Shown here: piece after piece, positions 47,197 to 56,996 of the stretch
Layout of the letters: each line of letters starts with the position of its first letter
Position numbering within the stretch: position 1 is the stretch's first letter
Source of the DNA: Phaeobacter sp. QD34_24
GTDB lineage: Bacteria; Pseudomonadota; Alphaproteobacteria; Rhodobacterales; Rhodobacteraceae
NCBI RefSeq assembly: GCF_028890115.1
Contig: NZ_JARCJD010000008.1
Location: 1 to 64,000, forward strand
Reading direction: 5' to 3'
DNA length: 64,000 nucleotides
The notes under the pieces: generated by a model
Seen by the model: the letters and a program-made list of their open reading frames with translations, nothing else
What the model was told of the DNA's origin: nothing
Database searches by the model: none
Made by a program: the position numbers and the translations under genes

Positions 47197-50100
47197 ATGT
47201 TGCGTCGATTTATTGCTGTTTTGCTACCGCTATTGGGGATTTTTTCAGGGGCTGTAGAGGCCGGGTCAGACCGGGTTTTGCCACAGGTCAGGTACCAGTC
47301 CTTTGCCGATACCGATTACTACGGCTCGGATCTGCAGGCCCTGTTCGACACGGATCTGAATTCCTGCATCAGGGCCTGTACGGCGCAGGATGCCTGTGTG
47401 GGGTTTGCCTATAACAGGAAGGCCAACGCGTGTTTTCCGAAGTCGGATATGAAAGAGCCGACCCCCTATGAGGGCGCCATTTCCGCGCTGAAACATGCGG
47501 TTCCCGAAGTCCTGCAGGCGGCGGCGCGCCAACGGGCCGATGCGCTGCAGGTCCTGCGGGAACAGGATTTTCGGGCGGCCTTGCAGCAGGCCTCCGATAT
47601 CGGGCTGCGATATCCCGCGCGGGGCGGCAGCCTTGAGGATATGATCCGGGCTGGCCGCGCCCAGGCGCGCGCAGGCAATGTCCAAAGCGCGCTTGGCTGG
47701 CTCAGTGCCGCGGTGGCGATCAGTGACGACCCTGCCCTGTGGGGCGAGACTTCGGCCCTGTGGTTGCGATTCGCAGCGCAAAGCAACCGTGAAACGCGCA
47801 GCAAGCGGCAACAGGCGCTGTCGGCGGCCTTGAACGGCTATCTTCGTGCCGAAAGGTCGGTGTCCCAGGCCGAAGCCCTGGTCCAGGCGGCGCGGGCGCT
47901 CGAAACGCTTGGCCGGGGGCGCGATATGTTGTCCGTCTTGCGTCTGGCGCAGGATCTGGCGCCGCGCCCGCAAACGGCTGCGCTGCTTGATGAGGCAATC
48001 GGCAAATACGGGTTTCGCGTCACCGACAGCACTGTCGAAAGCGACACCGCCGCCCCGCGCATCTGCGTGGAGTTTTCCGAGGATCTGGCGCGCAATGGTG
48101 TGAATTACGGCGATTACGTCAAGGGGATGGAGCCGGGCCTTGCGGTGGAGGCCAGCGGCCGTCAGCTGTGCTTGGACGGTATCGAACATGGGCAGCGTTA
48201 TCGCATTGCCCTGCGGCGCGGTCTGCCCGCCGCCAGCGGCGAGGCGCTGATCCGCGAGGTGGAACTCAGCCACTATGTGCGCGACCGTGCCCCGGTGGTG
48301 CGTTTTCCGGGCCGCGCCTACGTCTTGGCAAAATCCGATCAGGTGGCCCTGCCGGTGGAGACCGTCAACCTGCGTGAGGTCGACCTACAACTGCGCCGGG
48401 TCAGCGACCGCAACCTGCTGCGCACCCTGCAGGAGGGGTATTTCGGACGTCCGCTGTCGCATTGGCAGGACGAATACTTCGCCTCCGACATCGGGGAGGA
48501 GGTCTGGAGCGGCACGGCCCGCGTTCAGGACGATCTGAACCGCGATATGACCACCAGGCTCCCCTTGGCCGACGTGTTGGCTGATCGACCGGTAGGGATC
48601 TATGCGCTGACCGCCCGCGTTCCGGGGGCGGATCCCTATGACGACCCCGGAGCCACCCAGTGGTTTGTGCTCACCGACCTTGGGCTTTCCACCATGTCCG
48701 GTGCCGATGGGCTGCATGTACAGGTCCAGGGACTGTCGGATGCCAAACCTCGCGCCGGGGTGGAAGTGACGCTGATTTCCAACGCCAATGCGGTGCTGGC
48801 GACGGCTGAAAGCGATGCGACAGGCTATGCCAGATTTGCGCCTGGTCTGTCCCGTGGGCGCGGTGCCTCGGCCCCGGCCATGGTCGTGGCGAAACAGGGT
48901 GACGCTGATTTTTCCTTTCTATCTCTGAAGGATGCGGCATTTGACCTGTCAGATCGTGGCGTGGAAGGACGCCCGGCCCCGGGGCCGGTGGATGTCTTCC
49001 TGGCCACAGACCGGGGCGCCTACCGGGCCGGGGAGGTGATCCATGTCACCGCCCTGACCCGTGACAGCCGCGCCCAGGCCATAGAGGATCTGCCTCTGAC
49101 CGCGATCCTGCATCGCCCCGATGGGGTGGAGTACAGCCGCCATGTCTCTGAGGGCGGTCGGGTTGGTGGGCATGTGCTGGCCCTACCGATCGGTCAGTCT
49201 GCACCACGCGGCACCTGGCGTCTGGATCTGAAAACCGATCCCAAGGGGCCCGCGCTGGCCACGCGCCAGATCCTGGTCGAAGATTTCCTGCCCGAGCGGA
49301 TCGATTTTGAACAGGATGTGGCAAACGCCGATGCTCTGGTGCCGGGAGAGGCGGCGCAGCTGACGATCTCGGCCCGCTATCTGTTTGGTGCGCCGGGCAG
49401 CGGATTGACCATCGACGGCGATCTGCGCCTTGCCGCCCGCGACACGGTCGAAGGCTGGCCCGGCTACCGCTTTGGCCGCTATGACGCGCAATCGAACCCG
49501 CAGCGCGCCTACTTTGGCGGTCAACAGACCGATGCCTCCGGAGAGGCCTCCTTTGTGGTCTCCCTGCCCGCGGCGGCGGCCGAGGGCAAACCGATGCAGG
49601 CCACATTCGTCACCCGGCTGATGGATGGCGCCGCGCGCCCGGTGGAGCGCGAGCTGACCCTGCCCGTGCGCCCCGCCACTCCGGTGATTGGCATCCGCCC
49701 CCTGTTTGAGGATGTGGTGGGCGAAGGCAGCGCGGCTGGGTTCGAGGTGATTGCCCTCGGCCCCGACCTTGTGCCGCAGCCGATGCATGTGAAATGGACC
49801 CTGAACCGGGTCGAGACGCACTATCAGTGGTATCAGCTTTATGGCAACTGGAACTGGGAGCCGACCACCCGCCGCAGCCGCATCGCAACGGGCGAGGCAA
49901 CGCTAGGCAGCACGCCGCTGCAGATTTCGGAACCGGTGGACTGGGGCCGCTATGAACTGGTGATCGAACGGCTGGATGGCGCGCCTGTTTCGGCTGCGCT
50001 GGATTTCTACGCGGGCTGGCATGCCCCTGCCGATGCCGCCGCCACGCCCGACCGGCTGGACCTGTCGCTGGATGCAGACAGCTATCAGCCCGGCGATACC

Positions 50101-52638
50101 GCGCGGCTGCGCATCGTGCCACGCGCCGCTGGAACGGCACTGATCTCGGTGGTGTCCAACCGGCTGATCGAACGCAGGGCGGTCGAAGTGCCCGAAGGCG
50201 AGACGACGATCCCCCTGAGTGTGACCGAAGACTGGGGCAGCGGCGCCTATGTGACCGCAACCGTGCTGCAACCGGTGACTGGCAAGCAGAGCCGCACGCC
50301 CGCTCGCGCATTGGGGCTTGCCCATGCCAAGGTGGCCCAGCCGGGACAGGAGCTGTCGGTGACGATCGAGGTTCCCGAAGTTGCACGGCCACGTGGCAGT
50401 GAAATGGCGCGGGTGCGCGTGGACGGGGCCGAAGCGGGCGAAGAGGTCTGGCTGACCGTCGCTGCTGTCGATCTGGGTATCCTGAACCTGACCGGTTTCC
50501 AAAGCCCCGATCCCGCTGCGCATTACCACGGGCAGCGGCGGCTGGGGATGGAGCTGCGCGATCTTTACGGGCGGCTGATCGATCCTGGCAATGGCGCCAT
50601 GGGACAGGTGCGCTCGGGCGGGGATGCGGACAGGGGCATGCGCATGCAATCACCGCCGCCGACGCAGGATCTGGTGGCACTCTTCTCCGGACCCTTGCAG
50701 CTGGGCGCCGATGGCACGGCGCTGTTCAAGGTGGATCTGCCCGCCTTCAACGGAACCGTGCGGCTGATGGCAGTGGCCTGGTCGGGCCGGGCGGTTGGGC
50801 AGGCAGAGGCAGACATGCTGGTGCGCGATCCGGTGGTGGTCACGGCATCCGTGCCGCGCTTCCTGGCACCGGGAGATCAAAGTCGCGCCCGTATCGAGGT
50901 GGTGCATGCGGATGGCCCTGCCGGTGTCATGCCCCTGTCGGTCCGCGCGATCGGAGAGGGGCTGGCTCTTGGCAGCCTGCCCGCTTCGGTCACCCTGGCC
51001 GATCAGGGCAAGGCGGTGCTGGAACTGCCACTCAGCGGGTTGAGCGTTGGCGATCCTGAAATCGAGCTGACGCTCACCACGCCCGCCGGGCTGCCGCTGA
51101 CCCAGCGGTTGCGTCTGCCGGTGCGGGCCAATGACCCTGCCGTGGCGCAAACCCGGCGCTTCCGTCTGGCGGCTGGCGACAGTTTCCAGTTCAGCGAGGA
51201 TGTCTTTGCAGGTCTCAGACCTGGGACAGCCCGGGCGGTTCTGTCTGGCGGACCCTTGGCGAAGCTCAATGTGCCGGGGCTTCTGGCGCAGCTGGATCGC
51301 TACCCCTATGGCTGCACCGAGCAGGTGACCTCCACCGCCATGCCCCTGCTTTATCTGTCTTCGGTGGCAGAGGCCGCGGGACTGGGCAATGGTCCCGCCG
51401 TAAACGCGCGTATCGATGCGGCCATTCGCAAGGTGCTGACGCGGCAGGCCAGCAATGGCGCCTTTGGCCTGTGGCGCGCCGAAAGCGGCGATTTCTGGCT
51501 CGATGCCTATGCCAGCGATTTCCTGTCCCGCGCCCGCGCGCAGGGCCATGAAGTGCCGGATCAGGCCTTTGCCCAGGCGATGGACAATCTGCGCAACCGC
51601 ATCAACTACGCTCCGGATTTCGATGATGGTGGCGAGGACGTGGCCTATGCGCTGTTTGTGCTGGCCCGCGAAGGCGCCGCCGCCATGGGAGACCTGCGCT
51701 ATTATGTCGATGTGAAGGCAGGCGATTTCGCCACTCCGCTGGCCGCGGCTCAGCTTGGGGCTGCCCTTGCGGCCTATGGCGACCAGCCGCGCGCGGATCG
51801 GATGTTTGCCCGCGCCGCACAGATGCTGGGTCGCAGCGGGGCAGAGACGCCGATCTGGCGGGTCGATTATGGCACCCATCGCCGCGACGCTGCCGCCGTT
51901 CTGGCCCTGGCCAGCGAAGCGGGCAGTGCTGCCGTCAGCCGCGACTACCTGCTGGCCCGCGTGACAGAAGACGGCTCCACCATGTCCACACAGGAGGCCG
52001 CCTGGACTCTTCTTGCGGCGCAGGCGCTGGTGTCAAATCCCGAGGACAGTGGACTGTTGGTCAATGGGCAAAGCGTCAGCGGTGCTTTCGTGGAGATCCT
52101 GGATAGCGGCAGCGGAGCCGTTCCCAAGTCGATCTCTGCGGCTTCGGGGCGCAGCGCCGAGATCACCCTCACCACCATGGGAGTGCCAGAACTGTCTCCG
52201 CAGGCAGGCGGCTATGGCTACACCCTGCGGCGTGAGTATTACACACTGGAGGGCGCGCCGATCGAGAGCCTGAGCTTTGAAACCGGCGCGCGCTTCGTCA
52301 CGGTACTGACCGTCATCCCGCATGAGCAGACCGGTGCCCGGTTGATGGTAGATGATCCGCTGCCCGCCGGGGTGGAGATCGACAACCCGAACCTGTTGCG
52401 CTCGGGCGATCTGCGGGATCTGGACTGGCTGAAGCTGAGTGAGGCGAGGCATGCCGAGTTCCGCTCCGACCGGTTCCTGGCGGCGGTGGATATCGGCGGC
52501 AGCCGGACTGTGACCCTGGCCTATGTGGCGCGCGCGGTGACGCCGGGCAGCTTCCATCATCCGGCGGCCTCGGTCGAGGATATGTACCGCCCGGCCTATC
52601 GTGCCCATACTGCGGCGGGCCGGGTCGAGGTCCGGTGA
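47197..52638 (+). CDS. Bacterial alpha-2-macroglobulin with N-terminal PAN/apple domain
   Basis: 1813-aa periplasmic protein. A signal peptide ([22 protein letters not shown]) is followed by a cysteine-paired PAN/apple-type module (about 25-105: [17 protein letters not shown]...[17 protein letters not shown]...CFPKS) and a helical repeat-like stretch, then the macroglobulin domains. The thioester motif is Y-G-C1373-T-E-Q, so it can covalently trap attacking proteases. These proteins are thought to guard peptidoglycan synthesis and pair with PBP1C. AGGAGG precedes the ATG. pbpC begins inside its stop codon (GTGA), giving the expected pair. Confidence 0.94.
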   Translation: MLRRFIAVLLPLLGIFSGAVEAGSDRVLPQVRYQSFADTDYYGSDLQALFDTDLNSCIRACTAQDACVGFAYNRKANACFPKSDMKEPTPYEGAISALKHAVPEVLQAAARQRADALQVLREQDFRAALQQASDIGLRYPARGGSLEDMIRAGRAQARAGNVQSALGWLSAAVAISDDPALWGETSALWLRFAAQSNRETRSKRQQALSAALNGYLRAERSVSQAEALVQAARALETLGRGRDMLSVLRLAQDLAPRPQTAALLDEAIGKYGFRVTDSTVESDTAAPRICVEFSEDLARNGVNYGDYVKGMEPGLAVEASGRQLCLDGIEHGQRYRIALRRGLPAASGEALIREVELSHYVRDRAPVVRFPGRAYVLAKSDQVALPVETVNLREVDLQLRRVSDRNLLRTLQEGYFGRPLSHWQDEYFASDIGEEVWSGTARVQDDLNRDMTTRLPLADVLADRPVGIYALTARVPGADPYDDPGATQWFVLTDLGLSTMSGADGLHVQVQGLSDAKPRAGVEVTLISNANAVLATAESDATGYARFAPGLSRGRGASAPAMVVAKQGDADFSFLSLKDAAFDLSDRGVEGRPAPGPVDVFLATDRGAYRAGEVIHVTALTRDSRAQAIEDLPLTAILHRPDGVEYSRHVSEGGRVGGHVLALPIGQSAPRGTWRLDLKTDPKGPALATRQILVEDFLPERIDFEQDVANADALVPGEAAQLTISARYLFGAPGSGLTIDGDLRLAARDTVEGWPGYRFGRYDAQSNPQRAYFGGQQTDASGEASFVVSLPAAAAEGKPMQATFVTRLMDGAARPVERELTLPVRPATPVIGIRPLFEDVVGEGSAAGFEVIALGPDLVPQPMHVKWTLNRVETHYQWYQLYGNWNWEPTTRRSRIATGEATLGSTPLQISEPVDWGRYELVIERLDGAPVSAALDFYAGWHAPADAAATPDRLDLSLDADSYQPGDTARLRIVPRAAGTALISVVSNRLIERRAVEVPEGETTIPLSVTEDWGSGAYVTATVLQPVTGKQSRTPARALGLAHAKVAQPGQELSVTIEVPEVARPRGSEMARVRVDGAEAGEEVWLTVAAVDLGILNLTGFQSPDPAAHYHGQRRLGMELRDLYGRLIDPGNGAMGQVRSGGDADRGMRMQSPPPTQDLVALFSGPLQLGADGTALFKVDLPAFNGTVRLMAVAWSGRAVGQAEADMLVRDPVVVTASVPRFLAPGDQSRARIEVVHADGPAGVMPLSVRAIGEGLALGSLPASVTLADQGKAVLELPLSGLSVGDPEIELTLTTPAGLPLTQRLRLPVRANDPAVAQTRRFRLAAGDSFQFSEDVFAGLRPGTARAVLSGGPLAKLNVPGLLAQLDRYPYGCTEQVTSTAMPLLYLSSVAEAAGLGNGPAVNARIDAAIRKVLTRQASNGAFGLWRAESGDFWLDAYASDFLSRARAQGHEVPDQAFAQAMDNLRNRINYAPDFDDGGEDVAYALFVLAREGAAAMGDLRYYVDVKAGDFATPLAAAQLGAALAAYGDQPRADRMFARAAQMLGRSGAETPIWRVDYGTHRRDAAAVLALASEAGSAAVSRDYLLARVTEDGSTMSTQEAAWTLLAAQALVSNPEDSGLLVNGQSVSGAFVEILDSGSGAVPKSISAASGRSAEITLTTMGVPELSPQAGGYGYTLRREYYTLEGAPIESLSFETGARFVTVLTVIPHEQTGARLMVDDPLPAGVEIDNPNLLRSGDLRDLDWLKLSEARHAEFRSDRFLAAVDIGGSRTVTLAYVARAVTPGSFHHPAASVEDMYRPAYRAHTAAGRVEVR

Positions 52639-54722
52639 GACGCAGGCGCGCCTTCGCCTCGGCATTTACCGGCCGGTCAGCATGGGCGCACCTGTCGTTG
52701 CTGTGCCTGGCCCTGGCCGTGGTTCTGGGGATTGGCTGGCGACAGTTTGATGCCTGGGTTGCCCGCACCGAATTGCCGCTGACCCTGGCAGAGATCTCGG
52801 TTGAGGTGGTGGATCGTGAGGGCCAGCTCTTGCGTGTCTATCCGGTGGAGGATGGCATCTGGCGCATGGGGGTGCGCCTTGACCGGGTGGATCCGGGCTT
52901 CATCGAGATGCTGATCGCCTATGAGGATCACCGGTTCCGGTCTCATTCCGGCGTCGATGCCCTGGCGCTGATGCGCGCTGCGGGGCAGGCCCTGCGCCAT
53001 GGCCGGGTGATCTCGGGCGGGTCGACCCTGACGATGCAATTGGCGCGGTTGCTGGAGGATGGCCCCACCGGGCGCTGGTCCGGCAAGCTGCGGCAGATCC
53101 GCCTGGCGCTGGCGCTGGAGCGGCGCCTCAGCAAAGACGAGATCCTGACGCTCTACCTCACCCATGCGCCCTATGGTGGCAATATCGAGGGGCTGCGGGC
53201 GGCAACTCATGTCTGGTTCGGCAAGGAGCCGCGGCGCCTGACCCCGGCAGAGGCGGCGCTGCTGGTGGCCCTGCCGCAGTCGCCCGAGGGCCGCCGCCCG
53301 GATCGTGCACCAGAGGCGGCAAGGGCCGCGCGGGCACAGGTTCTGTCCCGCATGGCATCGCGCGGGGTTCTGGATCAGGAAGAACGCGCAACGGCTGCCC
53401 GGGCGCGCCTGCCTCACCAGATGGCCCCGATGCCCCGGCTTGCGCCGCATCTGGCGGATCGTGTTCTGTCTGAAACGCCCGGTGCGCAGCGGGTTTCGCT
53501 GACCATAAGGGCCGATCTGCAGGCTCGAATGGAGCAGTTGATTGAGGCTGCCGCCCGGCGCGCCGGGGAGCGGTTGTCAGCGGCGCTGATCGTGGCGGAT
53601 CATCACAGCGGCGAGATCCTCGCCTCGGTCGGATCGCCCGGATACCGGGATGAGGGGCGGCAGGGGTTTGTCGATATGACGCAGGCGCTGCGCTCTCCTG
53701 GGTCGACCCTGAAACCGCTGATCTACGGGCTGGCCTTTGATCAGGGGTTGGTTCACCCGGAGACCCTGATTCATGACGGGCCGGTGGATTTTGACGGCTA
53801 CGCGCCGCAGAATTTTGACGGGGCCTTTCGCGGCGACCTGAGGGTGCGGGAGGCCCTGCAGCTGTCGTTGAACATCCCGGTGGTGAAGCTGACGCGCGAG
53901 CTGGGTCCGGCCCAGGTAATGGCAGCGCTGCGTCGTGGCGGCACCGATCCCCGGCTGCCGGGCGGTGCACCGGGGCTGGCGATTTCGCTTGGCGGCGCGG
54001 GCCTCACCTTGCAGGATCTGGTGCAGCTCTATGTCGGCTTCGCCGCGGGGGGGCAGGGGCCTGACTTGCGGGGCCAGACCAATGGGGCGCGGGATGAACG
54101 CCCGCGCATGATCTCCGATGTGGCGGCCTGGCATTTGGGGGATATCCTGCGCGACCTGGCGCCGCCGCCGGGCGCGCGGGCGGGGGTGCTGGCCTATAAG
54201 ACCGGCACATCCTATGGCCACCGCGATGCCTGGGCGCTGGGCTGGGACGGGCGCCATGTGATCGGTGTCTGGCTGGGGCGGGCCGATGGTACTCCCGTGC
54301 CCGGCGCCTTTGGGGGCGACCTGGCCGCCCCCATCCTGTTCGAGGCCTTCGGCCTGCTGAAACCCGCATTCGACCCGCTGCCGCCGCCACCTGCCGCGAC
54401 GTTGATCCTGTCCGCTGCCGAACTGCCCGCGCCCCTGCGCCGGTTTAGATCCCGGGATGCGGTATTCGCACCTGCGGCCGATGCACCGCAACTGCTGTTC
54501 CCGCCGGATGGCGCCCGGCTTGCGCTCGACGGGCAGACCCTGCCGCTCAAACTGCGCGGCGGGCAGGCGCCCTTTGTCGTGCTGGCGGATGGCAAGCCGG
54601 TCCTGAGCGGGGCCCAGCTTCGCGAGTTTGAAATTCCCAGTCCCGGTCAGGGGTTTTCCGATGTGGTTGTGGTCGATGCGCAGGGCCGCGCAGCCCGCGC
54701 GACAGTTCAAATCGATCAGTAG
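52635..54722 (+). CDS. pbpC: Penicillin-binding protein 1C
   Basis: 695-aa bifunctional peptidoglycan synthase. One N-terminal membrane helix is followed by a glycosyltransferase domain (AYEDHRFRSHSGVD with the catalytic Glu, SGGSTLTMQLARLL, LYLTHAPYGGNIEGLRAA). The transpeptidase domain has S357-T-L-K (RSPGSTLKP), SLN and KTG (YKTGTSYGHRDAWALG), and the C-terminus has a BiPBP_C-like domain. GTG start overlapping the macroglobulin stop. In enterobacteria PBP1C partners with alpha-2-macroglobulin, possibly as an envelope repair unit. Confidence 0.95.
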   Translation: MRRRRAFASAFTGRSAWAHLSLLCLALAVVLGIGWRQFDAWVARTELPLTLAEISVEVVDREGQLLRVYPVEDGIWRMGVRLDRVDPGFIEMLIAYEDHRFRSHSGVDALALMRAAGQALRHGRVISGGSTLTMQLARLLEDGPTGRWSGKLRQIRLALALERRLSKDEILTLYLTHAPYGGNIEGLRAATHVWFGKEPRRLTPAEAALLVALPQSPEGRRPDRAPEAARAARAQVLSRMASRGVLDQEERATAARARLPHQMAPMPRLAPHLADRVLSETPGAQRVSLTIRADLQARMEQLIEAAARRAGERLSAALIVADHHSGEILASVGSPGYRDEGRQGFVDMTQALRSPGSTLKPLIYGLAFDQGLVHPETLIHDGPVDFDGYAPQNFDGAFRGDLRVREALQLSLNIPVVKLTRELGPAQVMAALRRGGTDPRLPGGAPGLAISLGGAGLTLQDLVQLYVGFAAGGQGPDLRGQTNGARDERPRMISDVAAWHLGDILRDLAPPPGARAGVLAYKTGTSYGHRDAWALGWDGRHVIGVWLGRADGTPVPGAFGGDLAAPILFEAFGLLKPAFDPLPPPPAATLILSAAELPAPLRRFRSRDAVFAPAADAPQLLFPPDGARLALDGQTLPLKLRGGQAPFVVLADGKPVLSGAQLREFEIPSPGQGFSDVVVVDAQGRAARATVQIDQ

Positions 54723-54773
54723 TCTTGCAGGGTGTCCCCGCCGGGTTGGCGCGGCCGACTTGCGATACAGTCA

Positions 54774-54844
54774 GCGCCGTGCTTGCACGGCGCCGGGCCC
54801 AACTGGAGAGGGCCTCCGGCAGGAGGCCCGATACGGGCGGGAGC
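54774..54844 (-). repeat. Two-hairpin dispersed element, copy D
   Basis: Read on the minus strand: GCTCCCGC (54844-54837), hairpin 1 GGGCCTCC/GGAGGCCC with a 4-nt loop (54829-54810), core TTGGGCCC (54802-54795), hairpin 2 GCGCCGTGC/GCACGGCGC (54793-54774). It lies between convergent pbpC and the minus-strand gene at 54945, following the latter's orientation. The rest of this 222-bp gap is featureless. Confidence 0.8.
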
Positions 54845-54944
54845 TTCCCGGCCCCGGGTTCGGGTCTGATGAAAATAGCAATGCAGATGGTCTTGGTCAG
54901 GTGGCGGCGGGCAGGTGGCAGTGGGTCAGGCGCTGACCGACTGG

Positions 54945-56987
54945 TTAGCTGCGTCCCTCCCGCAGCCAACCCAGGGTGATCAGCGTAGCGGTGATCAACA
55001 GGATCAGCCAGGCGGGAAGCAGCGGATGCTGTGACACCGAAAGGGTTTCATGGGCCTCGCGCGGGGTCAGCCCGATCCAGCCACGCCCCGCAGCGGGGCG
55101 CCCCTGGCGCACGTCACGCAGGCGCGGCAGCCCGTCCTCTAGCCGCAGGATACCGCCCCGCGCCGGGGCAATGACCGGGCGCAGCAGCTCTGCGGTGGCG
55201 ATGGTCTGGGCAAATTCCTTCGGGGCCGCGGGGCCAAGGCCGATCACCGCTTCTGTCTCGCCTTCCTCCAGCCGGTAGAGCCCGATCTCGGCGCCGGTAT
55301 ATGTGCCCTGCCAGAGACCCGGCGCGGCCTGGCTCAGCTCCAGCACTGTCTCGCTGCCGTCGGGCGCGGTGATCGTGACCGCCCCGATACTGTCCTGAAG
55401 GCTGCGCCGGATGATCTGCATCACCTGTCCCGTCGCCTCGGCAGTCAGCACTTCCTCTTCCAGCTCCGGCTCCTTCATCATCCAATGGGCCAGGCGTCGC
55501 AACAGCTCCAGCTGCGGCCCGCCGCCCTCGTAGCCACGGCTCCAAAGCCAGGCATGATCCGAGGCCAGAAGCGCCACGCGCCCCTCGCCTTCGCGATTGA
55601 GGATCAACAGGGGGCGTTGATCCACGCCCTGCATCAGGACATCACCTTCAGGGGCTTCCAGATCGATCTGCCGCAGCCAGCGTCCCCAGTCGCCATCAGC
55701 GCCAAGACCCGAGGTTACCGGATGGCGCGCGCCCAGATCGGTGACCTCGGGCAGATAGGGTTGCTCGAATACCCGCGCGGTGGGGCTGGCGGGCAGCACC
55801 GCGGACAGAGGGCTGCGATAGATACTGGCGGCACTTGCAAAATCGGGCCCTGCCGCGATCAGCACCGCGCCGCCCTTGGCGACGTAATTCGCCACATTGT
55901 CGAGGTAGATCGCGGGCAGGATCCCGCGCCGCTTGTAGCGGTCGAAGATGATCAGGTCGAAATCGTCTATCTTTTCCAGAAACAGCTCCCGCGTCGGAAA
56001 GGCGATCAGGCTCAGCTCATCCACCGGCACGCCGTCCTGCTTCTCCGGCGGTCTCAGAATCGTGAAATGCACCAGGTCGACCGAGCTGTCGGATTTCAAC
56101 AGGTTGCGCCAGGTGCGCCCGCCCGGATGCGGCTCGCCCGAGACCAGCAGCACCCGTAGCCGGTCCCGCACCCCGTTGATCTGGATCAGGGCCGTATTGT
56201 TGCGCGCGGTCAGCTCTCCTGCCGCTTCTGGGGTTGAGAATTCGATCACGTTGCGGCCACCGTGCGGCAGGGCAAGGGGCAGGTCGAAATCGATCCCGAT
56301 CGGCAGGACGAAACGTTTCGGCTCATCCCCGTCGATGGCGATGTCCAGAGGCGCCGTCGCGGCCCCTGCGGGTGCTGCGCCCTGATCCTCGATCCGGAGC
56401 GTCAGGGTGACGGGTTCACCGATAATGCCAAAGGCCGGGGCGTTCTGCACCACCAGGCGGCGGTCCCAGTCATCCTCCCGGCCGGTCAGCAACAGGTGCA
56501 GGGGGGCGGGCAGATCCGGTGCCTGGTCGATGTCATGAACCTGCCCATCCGACAGAGCGATGATCCCCGCGATGCGGCCCCGGGGGGCATCCGCCAGCGC
56601 GTCCGAGACGGCCTGCATCAGCGCGGTGCCGCTGTCATCGGTAGCGTCGGGCAGGGTGATCCAGCGGGTCTCGGTATTGGGGCGTGCGGCCAGGGCGCGG
56701 GCCAGCTCTTCTTCGGCCTGTGCCATCTGCGCGGGACGCTCGGGCAGGTTCTGGCTGGCGGTCTGATCGCTGGCCACGATCACGATATCGCTCAGCGGCG
56801 CGGTATCCTCGTTCTGGACCACGGGTCCGGCCAAGATGGCCAATAGCGCGAGCGATGCACCGGCGCGCAACAGCCATCCCCGCAGCCGGGTCCAGATGGC
56901 GATACCCAGGGTCACACAGGTCAGCGCCCCCAGGGCCCAGATCACGGGCCAGGGCAAAAGCGGGTCAAACAGGATCGACTGTGCCAT
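54945..56987 (-). CDS. Large membrane protein with glutamine-amidotransferase-like fold
   Basis: 680-aa protein with two N-terminal helices, a large periplasmic region and a C-terminal helix (LLPAWLILLITATLITLGWL). Residues about 60-200 resemble a von Willebrand-like/VWA-type fold (SDIVIVASDQTASQ, GIIALSDGQVHDIDQ). Residues about 320-480 resemble a class I glutamine amidotransferase-like domain (DFDLIIFDRYKRRGILPAIYLDNVANYVAKGGAVLIAAGP) without the catalytic Cys. It is last in the MoxR cluster, 9 bp after the DUF4159 gene. Function unknown; probably an envelope scaffold worked on by the MoxR ATPase. Confidence 0.75.
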   Translation of the reverse strand: MAQSILFDPLLPWPVIWALGALTCVTLGIAIWTRLRGWLLRAGASLALLAILAGPVVQNEDTAPLSDIVIVASDQTASQNLPERPAQMAQAEEELARALAARPNTETRWITLPDATDDSGTALMQAVSDALADAPRGRIAGIIALSDGQVHDIDQAPDLPAPLHLLLTGREDDWDRRLVVQNAPAFGIIGEPVTLTLRIEDQGAAPAGAATAPLDIAIDGDEPKRFVLPIGIDFDLPLALPHGGRNVIEFSTPEAAGELTARNNTALIQINGVRDRLRVLLVSGEPHPGGRTWRNLLKSDSSVDLVHFTILRPPEKQDGVPVDELSLIAFPTRELFLEKIDDFDLIIFDRYKRRGILPAIYLDNVANYVAKGGAVLIAAGPDFASAASIYRSPLSAVLPASPTARVFEQPYLPEVTDLGARHPVTSGLGADGDWGRWLRQIDLEAPEGDVLMQGVDQRPLLILNREGEGRVALLASDHAWLWSRGYEGGGPQLELLRRLAHWMMKEPELEEEVLTAEATGQVMQIIRRSLQDSIGAVTITAPDGSETVLELSQAAPGLWQGTYTGAEIGLYRLEEGETEAVIGLGPAAPKEFAQTIATAELLRPVIAPARGGILRLEDGLPRLRDVRQGRPAAGRGWIGLTPREAHETLSVSQHPLLPAWLILLITATLITLGWLREGRS

Positions 56988-56996
56988 CTCGTGCCC

